Below are positions 7,504 through 16,139 of a DNA stretch of 49,467 nucleotides, one piece after another (within the stretch, counting starts at the first letter, position 1; each line of letters begins with the position of its first letter). The translations under genes were made by a program, and so were the position numbers. Origin of the DNA: Bacillota bacterium (GTDB taxonomy: Bacteria; Bacillota; Clostridia; Acetivibrionales; JAFADI01); contig JAFADI010000055.1 of NCBI GenBank assembly GCA_023424965.1, forward strand, positions 1 to 49,467, in the 5' to 3' direction. The notes under the pieces were generated by a model, which saw nothing but the letters and a program-made list of their open reading frames with translations, was not told the origin of the DNA and ran no database searches.

Positions 7504-8604
7504 TTAACAATATTTATAATATGCCGCACAGGTTCCCTCACTGGAAACCATGCATGAACCTACGGGAGAATCGGGCGTACAGGCTTTTCCGAAGAGCCCG
7601 CAGTCGGCCGGAAGGCACATGCCCTTCAATATGTCTCCGCAGCGGCATCCGGCAGGCTCATCTCCTGCCTCTTGAAATTCATGGTTCAACAAAGCCCAGG
7701 CGTCAAACTGCCGATAATGGTCCTTCAGCTTGAGACCTGAAGACTTTATCGTTCCAATTCCTCTCCATACCGCATCGCAGGGCCCAAACACTTCATACAT
7801 CTTTTCCAGGGCGGTTGGATTCCCTTCCGGCTTTACCACCCTCCCATACAGGTTCTCCACCCCCGTCTTTCCCTGGGAAATGGTCCTGCTAAGCCTCACG
7901 ATGGCTCCCAGGATGTCGACAGGCTCAAAGCCGGTGATCACTCCCGGAATCCCGTATAAATCGGAAATTCTCCGGTAGAGGCTGTCACCGATGATTGCAC
8001 TGACATGGCCCGGATAGATATACCCGTCAACGCCGATTTCCTTGTCGGAGGTCAGCAGATCCAGTGCCTCGTCAATGGTTTTGTTGGCAGACAGAAGCAT
8101 ATAATTGCCCACTCCCCTGTCCGCAGCCTCAAGCACCGACAGAGCTATTACAGGAATGGTGGTCTCAAATCCCACGGAGAGAAAGACGACCTTTTTACCG
8201 GGATTGCCCTCCGCGATTTTCAAGTTGTCCAGGGGGGAATACACGATCCGGATATCCGCCCCTCTGGCTTTTTCTTTTAAAAGAGAGGTGTCTCCCGAGG
8301 GAATCCGCATCATATCCCCGAAGGTGGTTATCACCACGTCCTCCCGCCCCGCAAGCTCTAAAGCGGCCTTTATATAGTAGCCCGGGGTTACGCATACGGG
8401 ACAGCCCGGACCGGAAATGAGCCGGATGTTTTCAGGGAGAATGCTCCTTATCCCATACCTGGATATGGACATGGTATGGGTGCCGCACACTTCCATGAGC
8501 TTAATGGTCCTCCCTTCGTAGGCCCTCAAAAGCTTTACCAGTTTTTTAACGGTACCGGCATCCTTGAAAATATCCTGCATATTTATCTGCTTTCCATTAT
8601 TCAT
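7504..8604 (-). CDS. hypD: Hydrogenase maturation protein HypD
   Basis: Iron-sulfur scaffold that assembles the Fe(CN)2CO group together with HypC. The 366 residues show the family blocks: EVCGTHTMSISRYG near residue 40, SGPGCPVCVTP near residue 65, FGDMMRIPG-like segment, and a Cys-rich C-terminus (CRCGDILKG, CLPADCGLFG, CTPDSPVGSC) that binds the [4Fe-4S] cluster. The start overlaps the end of hypC by 8 bp, indicating translational coupling. An internal Met at residue 9 is a possible shorter start. Confidence 0.96.
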   Translation of the reverse strand: MNNGKQINMQDIFKDAGTVKKLVKLLRAYEGRTIKLMEVCGTHTMSISRYGIRSILPENIRLISGPGCPVCVTPGYYIKAALELAGREDVVITTFGDMMRIPSGDTSLLKEKARGADIRIVYSPLDNLKIAEGNPGKKVVFLSVGFETTIPVIALSVLEAADRGVGNYMLLSANKTIDEALDLLTSDKEIGVDGYIYPGHVSAIIGDSLYRRISDLYGIPGVITGFEPVDILGAIVRLSRTISQGKTGVENLYGRVVKPEGNPTALEKMYEVFGPCDAVWRGIGTIKSSGLKLKDHYRQFDAWALLNHEFQEAGDEPAGCRCGDILKGMCLPADCGLFGKACTPDSPVGSCMVSSEGTCAAYYKYC

Positions 8605-8821
8605 ATTTCAGTTCCTCTAATTCCTTAAAGAGCTTTATGGTTTCCAGGGCCTCCTCTTCATCCACCTTTGCGATGGCGCACCCTGCGTGCACAATGACGT
8701 AGTCTCCCACTTTCACATCCTTCAACAGCTCGATGGAAGCCTCCCTCTCGACGCCAAGGGTGTCAATGAGCGCTTTCTTTCCCAAAATAACCTTCACTTC
8801 ACCCGGTACAGCCAGGCACAT
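8597..8821 (-). CDS. hypC: Hydrogenase assembly chaperone HypC
   Basis: 74-residue HypC/HybG/HupF chaperone that binds HypD and delivers the iron centre to the hydrogenase large subunit. It begins MCLAVPG; Cys2, exposed after Met removal, is the essential ligand. VGDYVIVHAGCAI is the second family hallmark. The ATG follows GAGGAGATG at close spacing. It sits between hypF (30 bp upstream) and hypD (8-bp overlap). Confidence 0.96.
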   Translation of the reverse strand: MCLAVPGEVKVILGKKALIDTLGVEREASIELLKDVKVGDYVIVHAGCAIAKVDEEEALETIKLFKELEELKYE

Positions 8822-8851
8822 AAAAACATCTCCTCTGTTTATATAATCTCT

Positions 8852-11158
8852 TTAAAGTTTGTCCCGAAGATACCGGTTCAAACCCATGGCAGCCTGTCCA
8901 AGGGCAATTCCGCCGTCATTGGCAGGAACCCTGCTGTGGACTAAAACCTCAAAGCCTTTGTCTTCAAGGGCCTCAACCGCCCATTGGAGCAAAAGCCTGT
9001 TCTGGAATACTCCTCCGCTGAGTGCAACGGTATTGATACCGCTTTCCAGCCGTATGCCCCCGCACACCTCCAGCACCATCCGGGTGACCGTCCGGTGGAA
9101 CCTGGCGGAAATGATTCCCACCTCTTCCTTCCCGGTCACATCTGCCACGACAGCCTTCACGGTGTCCGTCGTGTCTATGACCGCAGGGCTGTTTCCATCT
9201 CCCTGCCTGAGTTCAAAGGGATAGCTCCCCGTTTCCTCCATATTCGCCTCGTTCTCCAGCTTTATGGCGGCCTCACCCTCATAGGTCACCTCATGGCACA
9301 GGCCCGCCATGGAGGACACGGCGTCAAAAAGTCTTCCCATGCTTGAAGTAAATACGGTATTGATACGCCTTTCAAGCTGGTGGGCGACCATCCGGAGCCT
9401 GGTTTCTTCCACGGCGCCGGCAAAACCGGCATCGGACTTAAAAATCTCCTGCCCGTAAATGCCGTAAAGGATTCCAAAGGCCATTCTCCATGGCTCACGG
9501 ATACATTTTTCCCCTCCCGGCATTGGATAATAGTTCAAATGGGCAGCTCTCCGGAATCCGGAATAATCGCCGGTCAAAAATTCTCCACCCCAGATATGAC
9601 CGTCCTCGCCATAGCCCGTGCCGTCAAAAGCAACCCCGATAACAGGTCTCCGAAAGCCGTTTTCCGCCATGCAGGCGGCGATGTGGGCATGATGGTGCTG
9701 GACTCCCAGCCTGTGGATTCCCGGCAGGTCCTTTGCATACCTGGTGGACAGGTAATCCGGATGCAAGTCATGCACCACCAACCGGGGCTGGGCGGTAAAA
9801 AGCTTTTTGAAATGCTCGATGCCGCTTTCAAAAGAATGCAGGGTCTCCAGATTTTCCAGGTCGCCGATGTGATGGCTTAAAAACACCTTATCTCCCTTTG
9901 CCAGGCCAAAGGCGCTCTTCAGCTCCGCTCCGCAGGCCAGAATGCAGGCCTCTTCCCCGGCACCGGGCACGGCTGCTGATATATCCAGGGGGAAAGGCAC
10001 ATATCCCCTGGATCTCCGGAGAATATATTCCTTTTCCCGGAAGACTCCGGTGACCGAATCATCGGTCCTGATGTGAATCTCCCGGTTCCCTGCCAGCACA
10101 AAATCCGCGATCCCCCGCAGGCCCTCAAGGGCTTCCCCGTCCTTGTAGAAGATGGGTTCCCCCGACCGGTTCCCGCTGGTCATGACCAGAACCTCCAGGT
10201 CCTCGTCAAACAGCAGGTAGTGCAGGGGCGTATAGGGAAGCATCATGCCCAGCAGCTTGTTGTCGGGAGAAATGGATTCAAGGGGCAATGACTCCGTTTC
10301 TTGCCTTTGAAGCAGGACAACAGGCCTTCTCCAGCTTTCCAGCAGTTCCTTTTCTTTAGTGGTTGTCCGGCAGTATTTCAAAACGGTATTCAAATCCTTT
10401 GCCATCATGGCAAAAGGCTTTCCATCCCTTACTTTTCTCTTCCTGAGCTCTCCCACAGCCCGGAAGTTTTTCGCGTCACAGGCCAGATGGTATCCTCCCA
10501 GACCTTTTATTGCAACAATGTTCCCCTTTTTCAGCAGATCCCTCACGGCCTCCGTTTCCCTGCCCCGGACCAGCCTGTTTCCCATGCCGTCCAGCAGGAA
10601 CAGTTCCGGCCCGCACCTGGGGCAGGCAATGGGCTGTGCATGGAATCTGCGGTCTGAAGGGTCATTGTATTCCCTTTCGCACTCGTCGCACATTTTAAAA
10701 GCTTTCATCGTGGTATTGGGGCGGTCATAGGGAATGCCCCCGGTTATGGTAAACCGCGGTCCACAGTTGGTGCAGTTTATAAAAGGGTAGAGGTATCTCC
10801 TGTTGCCGGGGTCAAACATCTCTTCCAGGCAGTTTTTGCACACTCCCACGTCGGGAGAAACAAAGGTCCTGTTCGCCGTCCGGCTTTCGCTCTCCCTGAT
10901 GCGGAACCCGGCAAAACCTTCCGGTTCCGCCTCCCTGACATCCATTTTTTCTATATAGGACAGGGGTGGAGCTTCCTCCGTCAGCCTGGAAAGAAAAGCC
11001 TCCAGCCTTTCCTTGGGACCTTCAATCTCAAGCCGCACTCCTCCCGGATAATTCAATACCCATCCCGTCAACGCACATTGTTGGGCCAGCTTGTAGACAA
11101 AAGGCCGAAAGCCCACACCCTGCACGATTCCTTCGATATTTACAATGAACCGCTTCAA
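8852..11158 (-). CDS. hypF: Carbamoyltransferase HypF
   Basis: 768-residue enzyme that uses carbamoyl phosphate and ATP to carbamoylate the C-terminal Cys of HypE, the source of hydrogenase CN ligands. Domains in order: acylphosphatase-like (about 1-90, with GVGFRPF), two Cys4 zinc fingers (C107, C110, C129, C132 and C157, C160, C179, C182), a YrdC-like nucleotide-binding domain (about 200-380), and a Kae1-like C-terminal domain with HHHAHIAACMAENG and VAFDGTGYGEDG. The start is TTG, eight bases after AAAGGA. First gene of the hyp operon; no hypA or hypB follows, so nickel insertion genes must be elsewhere if present. Confidence 0.96.
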   Translation of the reverse strand: MKRFIVNIEGIVQGVGFRPFVYKLAQQCALTGWVLNYPGGVRLEIEGPKERLEAFLSRLTEEAPPLSYIEKMDVREAEPEGFAGFRIRESESRTANRTFVSPDVGVCKNCLEEMFDPGNRRYLYPFINCTNCGPRFTITGGIPYDRPNTTMKAFKMCDECEREYNDPSDRRFHAQPIACPRCGPELFLLDGMGNRLVRGRETEAVRDLLKKGNIVAIKGLGGYHLACDAKNFRAVGELRKRKVRDGKPFAMMAKDLNTVLKYCRTTTKEKELLESWRRPVVLLQRQETESLPLESISPDNKLLGMMLPYTPLHYLLFDEDLEVLVMTSGNRSGEPIFYKDGEALEGLRGIADFVLAGNREIHIRTDDSVTGVFREKEYILRRSRGYVPFPLDISAAVPGAGEEACILACGAELKSAFGLAKGDKVFLSHHIGDLENLETLHSFESGIEHFKKLFTAQPRLVVHDLHPDYLSTRYAKDLPGIHRLGVQHHHAHIAACMAENGFRRPVIGVAFDGTGYGEDGHIWGGEFLTGDYSGFRRAAHLNYYPMPGGEKCIREPWRMAFGILYGIYGQEIFKSDAGFAGAVEETRLRMVAHQLERRINTVFTSSMGRLFDAVSSMAGLCHEVTYEGEAAIKLENEANMEETGSYPFELRQGDGNSPAVIDTTDTVKAVVADVTGKEEVGIISARFHRTVTRMVLEVCGGIRLESGINTVALSGGVFQNRLLLQWAVEALEDKGFEVLVHSRVPANDGGIALGQAAMGLNRYLRDKL

Positions 11159-11192
11159 ATGATCAATCCTTTAAAAACATCAATTAAAAATA

Positions 11193-11198
11193 ATTATA
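11193..11198 (-). promoter_or_regulatory. Probable -10 hexamer of the hyp operon
   Basis: A consensus TATAAT on the minus strand, 35 bases before the hypF TTG. The -35 is weak, which suggests either an activator or another sigma factor. Read as a candidate only. Confidence 0.4.
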
Positions 11199-11325
11199 GC
11201 ACAATTGAAGAAACTTTTGCATGGACGAGGTATGCAAATTCGTGAAGACGGTGAAAAAACCTGCTTAAGAATAAAGCCCCCGGAAAGTTGGTATAAATAT
11301 ATTAATACCTTTTGGAGGGAATGCC

Positions 11326-11793
11326 ATGAATGAACCCGTTGAAAACACCACAGGCTATCCCAGGCCTGCTGATGAAGAACTCAGGCGAAAGCTCACGCCC
11401 ATGCAGTACGAGGTCACACAGAAAAGCGCCACGGAGCCGCCTTTTAAAAATGAATTCTGGAACAACAAGGAGCCCGGCCTTTATGTGGATATCGTCACCG
11501 GCGAGCCGTTGTTCACCTCCCTGGACAAGTTTGATTCCGGCTGCGGCTGGCCCAGCTTTACAAGGCCTGTCGAAAAGAAAAATGTTGAAGAAAAGCTCGA
11601 CAGAAGCCATTTTATGGTGAGAACGGAAGTGAGAAGCAAAACCGGCGGTTCCCATCTGGGGCATGTATTTACCGACGGACCGGCGCCCACAGGCTTGCGG
11701 TACTGCATAAATTCCGCGGCCTTGAGATTCATCCCCGTGAAGGATCTGGAAAAGGAAGGCTACGGCCGGTATCTTCCCCTTTTTGACGCTTGA
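11326..11793 (+). CDS. msrB: Peptide-methionine (R)-S-oxide reductase MsrB
   Basis: Repairs methionine-R-sulfoxide in proteins. The 155-residue protein carries GCGWPSFTRP (C73, W75), the SHLGHVF motif near 109-115 and the catalytic cysteine C127 in RYCINSAALRF. The CxxC pairs that bind zinc in one MsrB class are missing, so it is the zinc-free class with C73 likely acting as the resolving cysteine. The ATG follows TTGGAGGG at good spacing. It stands alone; the MsrA partner is not near. Confidence 0.96.
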   Translation: MNEPVENTTGYPRPADEELRRKLTPMQYEVTQKSATEPPFKNEFWNNKEPGLYVDIVTGEPLFTSLDKFDSGCGWPSFTRPVEKKNVEEKLDRSHFMVRTEVRSKTGGSHLGHVFTDGPAPTGLRYCINSAALRFIPVKDLEKEGYGRYLPLFDA

Positions 11794-11934
11794 TTCAAGC
11801 TCCCGCCTCGTTGAAACGCGAGGATGTATGAAAATTTTTCTATAACCGAAAAATTTTCTATGGAACCGGTGCGTTATAATAACTGCAATTCGGAGCAAAC
11901 TATAGTAGAACAATCAAATAGGAGGTATGGTTGA

Positions 11935-12375
11935 ATGGGTATATTTGACTTTTTCTTCAAGTCTCCGGACTTAAGTAAACCGAATAGCCCTCATGCTTAC
12001 GGCGAAGAGTATTCAACGGAGTTTAACCACCGTGGAAGCAGCACGTGGGACATACCGCCTACAGTTTCCTATGCGGACAACGGCGTGAGCGTGACCGGCG
12101 GCAGCGGTTCCATGGAACTTGAATACGACGGGCTTTTGTCCAGGAGCGGCGCCCAGGAACTCTTCGCAGTCGTTGGCTACGGAAACAACCTGAAATGGGA
12201 AGACTCAGAGACTTATGCGATGCAAAAGCTCGAAAATCAAGTCTTTAAAGTATCCATTCCAGTAAAAAGATCCGGCAACCTCAACATGGCATTTAAGGAC
12301 AATGCCGGAAACTGGGATAACAATTCGGGAATGAACTATTCTTTCAACAATCATTTTTACAAGGACAGCCATTAG
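11935..12375 (+). CDS. Stand-alone CBM25/53-like starch-binding protein A
   Basis: 146-residue protein with no signal peptide and no catalytic domain. The C-terminal 100 residues resemble starch-binding modules of families CBM25/CBM53: hydrophobic strands, a GYGNNLKWED turn, and the hallmark NMAFKDNAGNWDNNSG followed by NYSF, where the Trp and Asn residues contact glucan. The N-terminal 45 residues are polar. The ATG follows GGAGG, with nine bases between. A related protein is encoded at 13223-13780 on the opposite strand, across a spore lipoprotein gene. A role in binding intracellular glucan, for example granulose, is inference. Confidence 0.75.
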   Translation: MGIFDFFFKSPDLSKPNSPHAYGEEYSTEFNHRGSSTWDIPPTVSYADNGVSVTGGSGSMELEYDGLLSRSGAQELFAVVGYGNNLKWEDSETYAMQKLENQVFKVSIPVKRSGNLNMAFKDNAGNWDNNSGMNYSFNNHFYKDSH

Positions 12376-12384
12376 GCTGTCCTT
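12361..12384 (+). terminator. Hairpin at the end of CBM-like gene A
   Basis: Perfect 10-bp stem AAGGACAGCC/GGCTGTCCTT with an ATTA loop; the stop codon TAG lies inside it. The T-rich tail is poor (tccatcatt), so termination may be partial. Confidence 0.55.
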
Positions 12385-12521
12385 TCCATCATTCCAACCA
12401 TATGAGTTTCATTGATAACTGCCTGAATTTGCACAGTTTGATTTATGGAAATTTTGAACTATAACCTGTGCTCATTATAAAAACTTTGATGTTGAGAAAA
12501 ATATAGTTGGAGGTGATGCAA

Positions 12522-13157
12522 TTGAAGAAAAAAATAAATTCAATCATCGCATTTACAATAAGCACCTGTCTTGTCATGTTGCCCCTCATAGGCTGTTCCG
12601 GCAGGAATGTCCCCCAGCAGGAACAAAACGGGACAACCCAGCAGGGCCGCAACCTATTGCAGGAAAACACCCAGGGCACCAACCCCAATGCGATCCCCCG
12701 CATTGAGAATACACCGGGAAGCAACGGCAATACCAACCCGGAGAAAAACTTCCCCGAAAGCGCCAGGCTTGGAACCAATCCCGGAACCAGTAATACAGGC
12801 GTACAATTCTCACAGCAGCAGATAACCGACGGCATGAAAAAGTCGGACACCATCAAAAACCAGCTCAATACCATGAGCGAAATTAAAAATGCAAATGTCG
12901 TAGTGCTTGGCAATACCGCCCTGGTAGGCTTTAATACGGCCAACACCGGCGTTGATGCCGCAAAAGCCAGAGACCTGGTAGTCAACAAGGTCAAGCAGGC
13001 CGATCCTTCCATTACCAACGTCCTGGCAACCGATTCCCAGGATCTGCTGTCCGGAATTAACCGTCTGGGAGAAGACATTGCAAGCGGCAAGCCTGCCAAT
13101 GCCATTGGCAACAGCTTCAATCAAATCGTCCGGAACATCCGTGTTCCGGGGGTATAA
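12522..13157 (+). CDS. YhcN/YlaJ-family sporulation lipoprotein
   Basis: 211-residue lipoprotein. The TTG at 12522 is chosen because GGAGGTG ends six bases before it; the ATG at 12516 is too close. A lysine-rich N-terminus and hydrophobic stretch lead to the lipobox (LIGCS), followed by a long Asn/Gln/Pro/Thr-rich low-complexity region (about 30-95). A C-terminal alpha/beta domain has NANVVVLGNTALVGFN and a helix before PSITNVLATDSQDL, typical of the YhcN/YlaJ family found in spore membranes and forespores. Exact role unknown; the family is linked to spore germination and outgrowth in Bacillus. Confidence 0.85.
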   Translation: MKKKINSIIAFTISTCLVMLPLIGCSGRNVPQQEQNGTTQQGRNLLQENTQGTNPNAIPRIENTPGSNGNTNPEKNFPESARLGTNPGTSNTGVQFSQQQITDGMKKSDTIKNQLNTMSEIKNANVVVLGNTALVGFNTANTGVDAAKARDLVVNKVKQADPSITNVLATDSQDLLSGINRLGEDIASGKPANAIGNSFNQIVRNIRVPGV

Positions 13158-13177
13158 CAAATCCAGGAAAATTCAAG

Positions 13178-13210
13178 GGAGCTGCAGGGAATACTTCAAC
13201 CTGCAGCTCC
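13178..13210. terminator. Bidirectional hairpin between convergent genes
   Basis: Perfect 11-bp stem GGAGCTGCAGG/CCTGCAGCTCC with an 11-base loop, followed on the plus strand by tctttgtt. It lies 20 bp after the lipoprotein stop and 12 bp before the stop of the convergent CBM-like gene B, so it may serve both. Confidence 0.7.
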
Positions 13211-13222
13211 TCTTTGTTCCTG

Positions 13223-13780
13223 TTATTGCCCGCTTTGTGCCGGATGCTGGTGGAAGACGTAATTGTAGCCCGAGTTGTTGTCCCAATTGCCCAGGTTGTC
13301 TTTAAAGGCCACATTCACATTGCCGGGCCTTTTCCGGAAAGTCAAAAGCTCAAAGGTCTCCTGTGCGGTTTTTTGCATCGGAATGCTGGATATATCCTCC
13401 CAAAGGCTGTTATCTCCATAGCCTATGGCGGCAGAAATTTCCTCAGCCCCACTTTTGGCCAGAAGTCCCTTATAGACGATCTTGATCATATTGGGTATGT
13501 TGTGAAATTCAATACCCTCATACAGGCATATGTCGGAATAGCCTTTTTCCATCCCTGCCGTTATATCCGCATTAAATTCTTCATAGTACATTCCCGCATT
13601 GTTTTGGCCGGTCCTTGCTTCACAGTTTGATTTGATTTCACTTTTTTTGTTAAAAAGAGAATTGCCACTGCCCATCAATTTACCTCCCCATCCGATTGTT
13701 GCTTTGCTATCTATAGAATGCTCAGCATCCGGCATTTTAATCATTGATTTTGTGCCGCGGACATTTCCCGTTATTGCCAT
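13223..13780 (-). CDS. Stand-alone CBM25/53-like starch-binding protein B
   Basis: 185 residues from the ATG at 13780, which has AAGGA upstream; the open frame extends 52 codons further but would run into the divergent gene's leader. The C-terminal ~90 residues are paralogous to protein A at 11935: MIKIVYKGLLAKSG, AIGYGDNSLWED and the hallmark VNVAFKDNLGNWDNNSG followed by NYVF. The N-terminal ~90 residues are different, with Asn/Gly/Lys-rich text and no secretion signal. It is again a binding module without an enzyme. Substrate inferred as alpha-glucan from the family. Confidence 0.72.
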   Translation of the reverse strand: MAITGNVRGTKSMIKMPDAEHSIDSKATIGWGGKLMGSGNSLFNKKSEIKSNCEARTGQNNAGMYYEEFNADITAGMEKGYSDICLYEGIEFHNIPNMIKIVYKGLLAKSGAEEISAAIGYGDNSLWEDISSIPMQKTAQETFELLTFRKRPGNVNVAFKDNLGNWDNNSGYNYVFHQHPAQSGQ

Positions 13781-13909
13781 GGTGTCGAAGTCCTTACGGC
13801 AGGAGGAAATTGGCTTTGCCGGAGGATAATACCTTGCATAAAAGGTTTTTATAACAATATAATTACTGTATGGGAACAAAGCAAGGAAAAATTTACGGGA
13901 GTTGCATCG

Positions 13910-14461
13910 ATGAGCGAATTCAGTGAAAGCTACCATTTATACGGCGGCAGCACGGCAGAGGGGATGGCTCTGCTGAAAAAGGCGGGCCTAAAAGGCTTTG
14001 TCTTTCCCCAGTCAAACGGCTGGGTGACTCTTGTGGCAGAAGGCCCTCAGTACCAGCCGAATGAGCGCCTCATCAATTCAAGCGAAGGAATACTGCTCCA
14101 TCTGGCAAATGCCGGAGACCATGGCTGGTCCTTTTCGATTTACCGGAACGGCAATCCCGAATGCTTTTACGAATGCAGTTGGGAAGAAGGCCTCCGTATC
14201 AACGACTCGGGCTTTGACAGGCAGGTGCTGCTGGAGCTTGTAAAAGCCAACGCGAGGCTTTGTATCGGTATCGATACCGAAGAAATCGATGAATTTTTGT
14301 ACCCCGACAGCCTTGATGAAATGCTGGAACTGGGTGAAAGTCCTGCCGCACTGTTTTCCCAGCTTGTAGGACTGGATTACTACGAATGGGTTTCCTACCG
14401 CTATGTGGAGCAGGACCGGAAAGATAAAACCGGAATATTCGACGAAGTGACCGCTGTATGA
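13910..14461 (+). CDS. Conserved hypothetical protein
   Basis: 183-residue soluble, acidic protein that I cannot assign. It starts with an ATG eight bases after GGGAG. It is rich in aromatic residues (YGGSTAEGM, FVFPQSNGWVTLVAEG, GWSFSIYRNG, YECSWEEG) and has an acidic C-terminal half (EEIDEFLYPDSLDEMLEL) with a final DYYEWVSYRYVE block. No signal peptide or membrane helix. It is divergent from CBM-like gene B and may share its promoter region (129 bp). It converges on the TPR gene with 6 bp between stops. Confidence 0.75.
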   Translation: MSEFSESYHLYGGSTAEGMALLKKAGLKGFVFPQSNGWVTLVAEGPQYQPNERLINSSEGILLHLANAGDHGWSFSIYRNGNPECFYECSWEEGLRINDSGFDRQVLLELVKANARLCIGIDTEEIDEFLYPDSLDEMLELGESPAALFSQLVGLDYYEWVSYRYVEQDRKDKTGIFDEVTAV

Positions 14462-14467
14462 TAAAAG

Positions 14468-15385
14468 CTACTTTATCTGCCCTTTTTCCCCATACAGCAG
14501 GTTTTTATATGCCTTGAGCCTTTTTACCGGCTCCAGTTCCTCGTCCTTTTCAATATATTCAATCAGCACGGGACTTAATTTTGCCGCCAGCTCCAGATCG
14601 GTCAGGGCATCTTCCAGGCTTTTCTGATGGACCAGGAAGCAGGCCCTGTTGTAGTAGAGATAAGAGGTATTCTTATTCCGCTCGATGCCCTGGCTTATAA
14701 TTTCTATGGCCTTTTTGAAATTGCCTTCCTCCCTGTATAAAACCGCCAGGTTGAGATAGCTGTCGGGATACTGGGGATTTTGCCTTATGGACTTCATATA
14801 GTAATCCACGGCCTTTTCACGGTAACCTATTTTCCCCAGGATAACCCCCATGTTGTACAGGGCCTTGTAGTGTTCGGGTTCTATGGCAAGCGCTTTTTTT
14901 ACTGCCTCCAGGGCCAGGTGGTCCTCATCGACCTCCTCATAAACAGAGCCCAGGTTATTCAGCGCCCAAAAATTTCCGGGCTCCAGCTCAACCACTTTTT
15001 TGTAGCATGCAATGGCTTTTTCTTTTTCTCCCCTGTCGTCGTAGATAAAAGCAAGAAAATAGTACGCCTTTGTATAGTTGGGATTCAGTTCTATGGCTTT
15101 GTTGTAGTATTCAACAGCCCTGTCATAGTCCCCTCCCATGTCGTAAAGAATGGCAATGCCGTAATAGGAGCGGGCATCTCCGGGATTTACGGCAATGGCC
15201 TCCGAATACTTTTCCTCCGCCTTACGGGTATCACCGGCAATATCATAGGAAAGAGCAAGGCTCAATAAAACCTCCACATCTTTTTTACCTTTTTCCGAGT
15301 TGTATATCTTATTGTAAAGCTTTATAGCCATTTGGGGCCACCTGTCTCTGAGCAGGTCGGCAACAGCCATGTAGACTCCTGACAT
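14468..15385 (-). CDS. TPR-repeat protein
   Basis: 305-residue protein made of about seven or eight tandem tetratricopeptide repeats, visible as recurring A-Y-Y-x-G/L-A...Y-D-x-G-x-Y-x-x-A-I-x-x-Y-x-K-A-I-x-L-x-P units, starting near residue 37. Such arrays form a superhelix for protein-protein contacts. No signal peptide or enzyme domain, so it is probably a cytoplasmic adaptor. The start at 15385 follows GAGGTAG; a Met five codons later, preceded by AGGAG, is an alternative. Partners unknown. Confidence 0.88.
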   Translation of the reverse strand: MSGVYMAVADLLRDRWPQMAIKLYNKIYNSEKGKKDVEVLLSLALSYDIAGDTRKAEEKYSEAIAVNPGDARSYYGIAILYDMGGDYDRAVEYYNKAIELNPNYTKAYYFLAFIYDDRGEKEKAIACYKKVVELEPGNFWALNNLGSVYEEVDEDHLALEAVKKALAIEPEHYKALYNMGVILGKIGYREKAVDYYMKSIRQNPQYPDSYLNLAVLYREEGNFKKAIEIISQGIERNKNTSYLYYNRACFLVHQKSLEDALTDLELAAKLSPVLIEYIEKDEELEPVKRLKAYKNLLYGEKGQIK

Positions 15386-15434
15386 TTGGGACTACCTCTT
15401 TATAAGTTATTGTCTCCTTCAATTCAGCGCAATA

Positions 15435-15935
15435 TTACTCCGCCAATTTCAAAATGATCTCCCTGTGGTCCGGGTACTTTTCAAGCAGCCAGGCCCTGGG
15501 CACCAGCTCAAAATCTCTGAAATCAAAGCCCGGACTCACCATACAGCCCGCCAGGGTGTATGAATCGGGACTGTTTACTGCCGCTCCGAAAATACTCTTT
15601 CCCGGAATGACCACCTGGGGCACTTCTCCCTTTTCAAGGTCCAGTCCCAGCTTTACCTCCTTCAGGGTACCGTCCTCATCGATGATGAATACCGTAAGGG
15701 AAGACCCGTCGTGAAAATACCACAGTTCATCCGATTCAAGCCGGTGAAATTTTGAAACTTCATTGGAAGGAAGAAGAAAATAAATGCTCGTAGAAAGGTT
15801 TCTAGGCCCTTCATACCCCCCGCTCAGTTGACCTGCTCCAATCCTTTGGGAGCATTTGTATATTTCGCTGTAATATCCTCCCTCAGGATGCTTTTCAAGA
15901 TTAAGGCCTTTGAGCCAATATTCCTGTTCTTTCAT
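15435..15935 (-). CDS. Cupin_5 (DUF985) family protein
   Basis: 166-residue beta-barrel protein of the DUF985/cupin_5 family. The N-terminus has the family signature LEKHPEGGYYSEIYK, then STSIYFLLPSNEVSKFHRLESDELWYFHDG with the metal-binding-type histidines and glutamate, and GCMVSPGFDFRDFEL near the C-terminus. The ATG at 15935 follows GGGGAGG; the 28-codon upstream extension is not needed. Some family members bind sugars or metals, but biochemical function is unknown. Confidence 0.88.
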   Translation of the reverse strand: MKEQEYWLKGLNLEKHPEGGYYSEIYKCSQRIGAGQLSGGYEGPRNLSTSIYFLLPSNEVSKFHRLESDELWYFHDGSSLTVFIIDEDGTLKEVKLGLDLEKGEVPQVVIPGKSIFGAAVNSPDSYTLAGCMVSPGFDFRDFELVPRAWLLEKYPDHREIILKLAE

Positions 15936-16139
15936 TGGAACCTCCCCATACTTGTCTACATTTGATGACCATACTATTATCTTAACACTTGCCGGCGAAA
16001 ATGTAACCAAAATTTCCAAAAAGTCTACCTGGCAGTCCTGTGCAAGCGGCGAAGAAGTAGGTGAAGACGAATCGGAATAAATATGTTAAAATGTTTATAA
16101 TGGTATTTACTAAAGCCGCAGATTCTGGAGAAAAACACC

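Noticed and set aside
8859..10730. Several plus-strand open frames opposite hypF
   Set aside because: All are shadows of hypF, whose zinc fingers and domains are intact.
12443..13120. Long minus-strand open frame opposite the spore lipoprotein
   Set aside because: Shadow frame rich in Leu/Val/Cys; the plus-strand gene has a lipobox and ribosome site.
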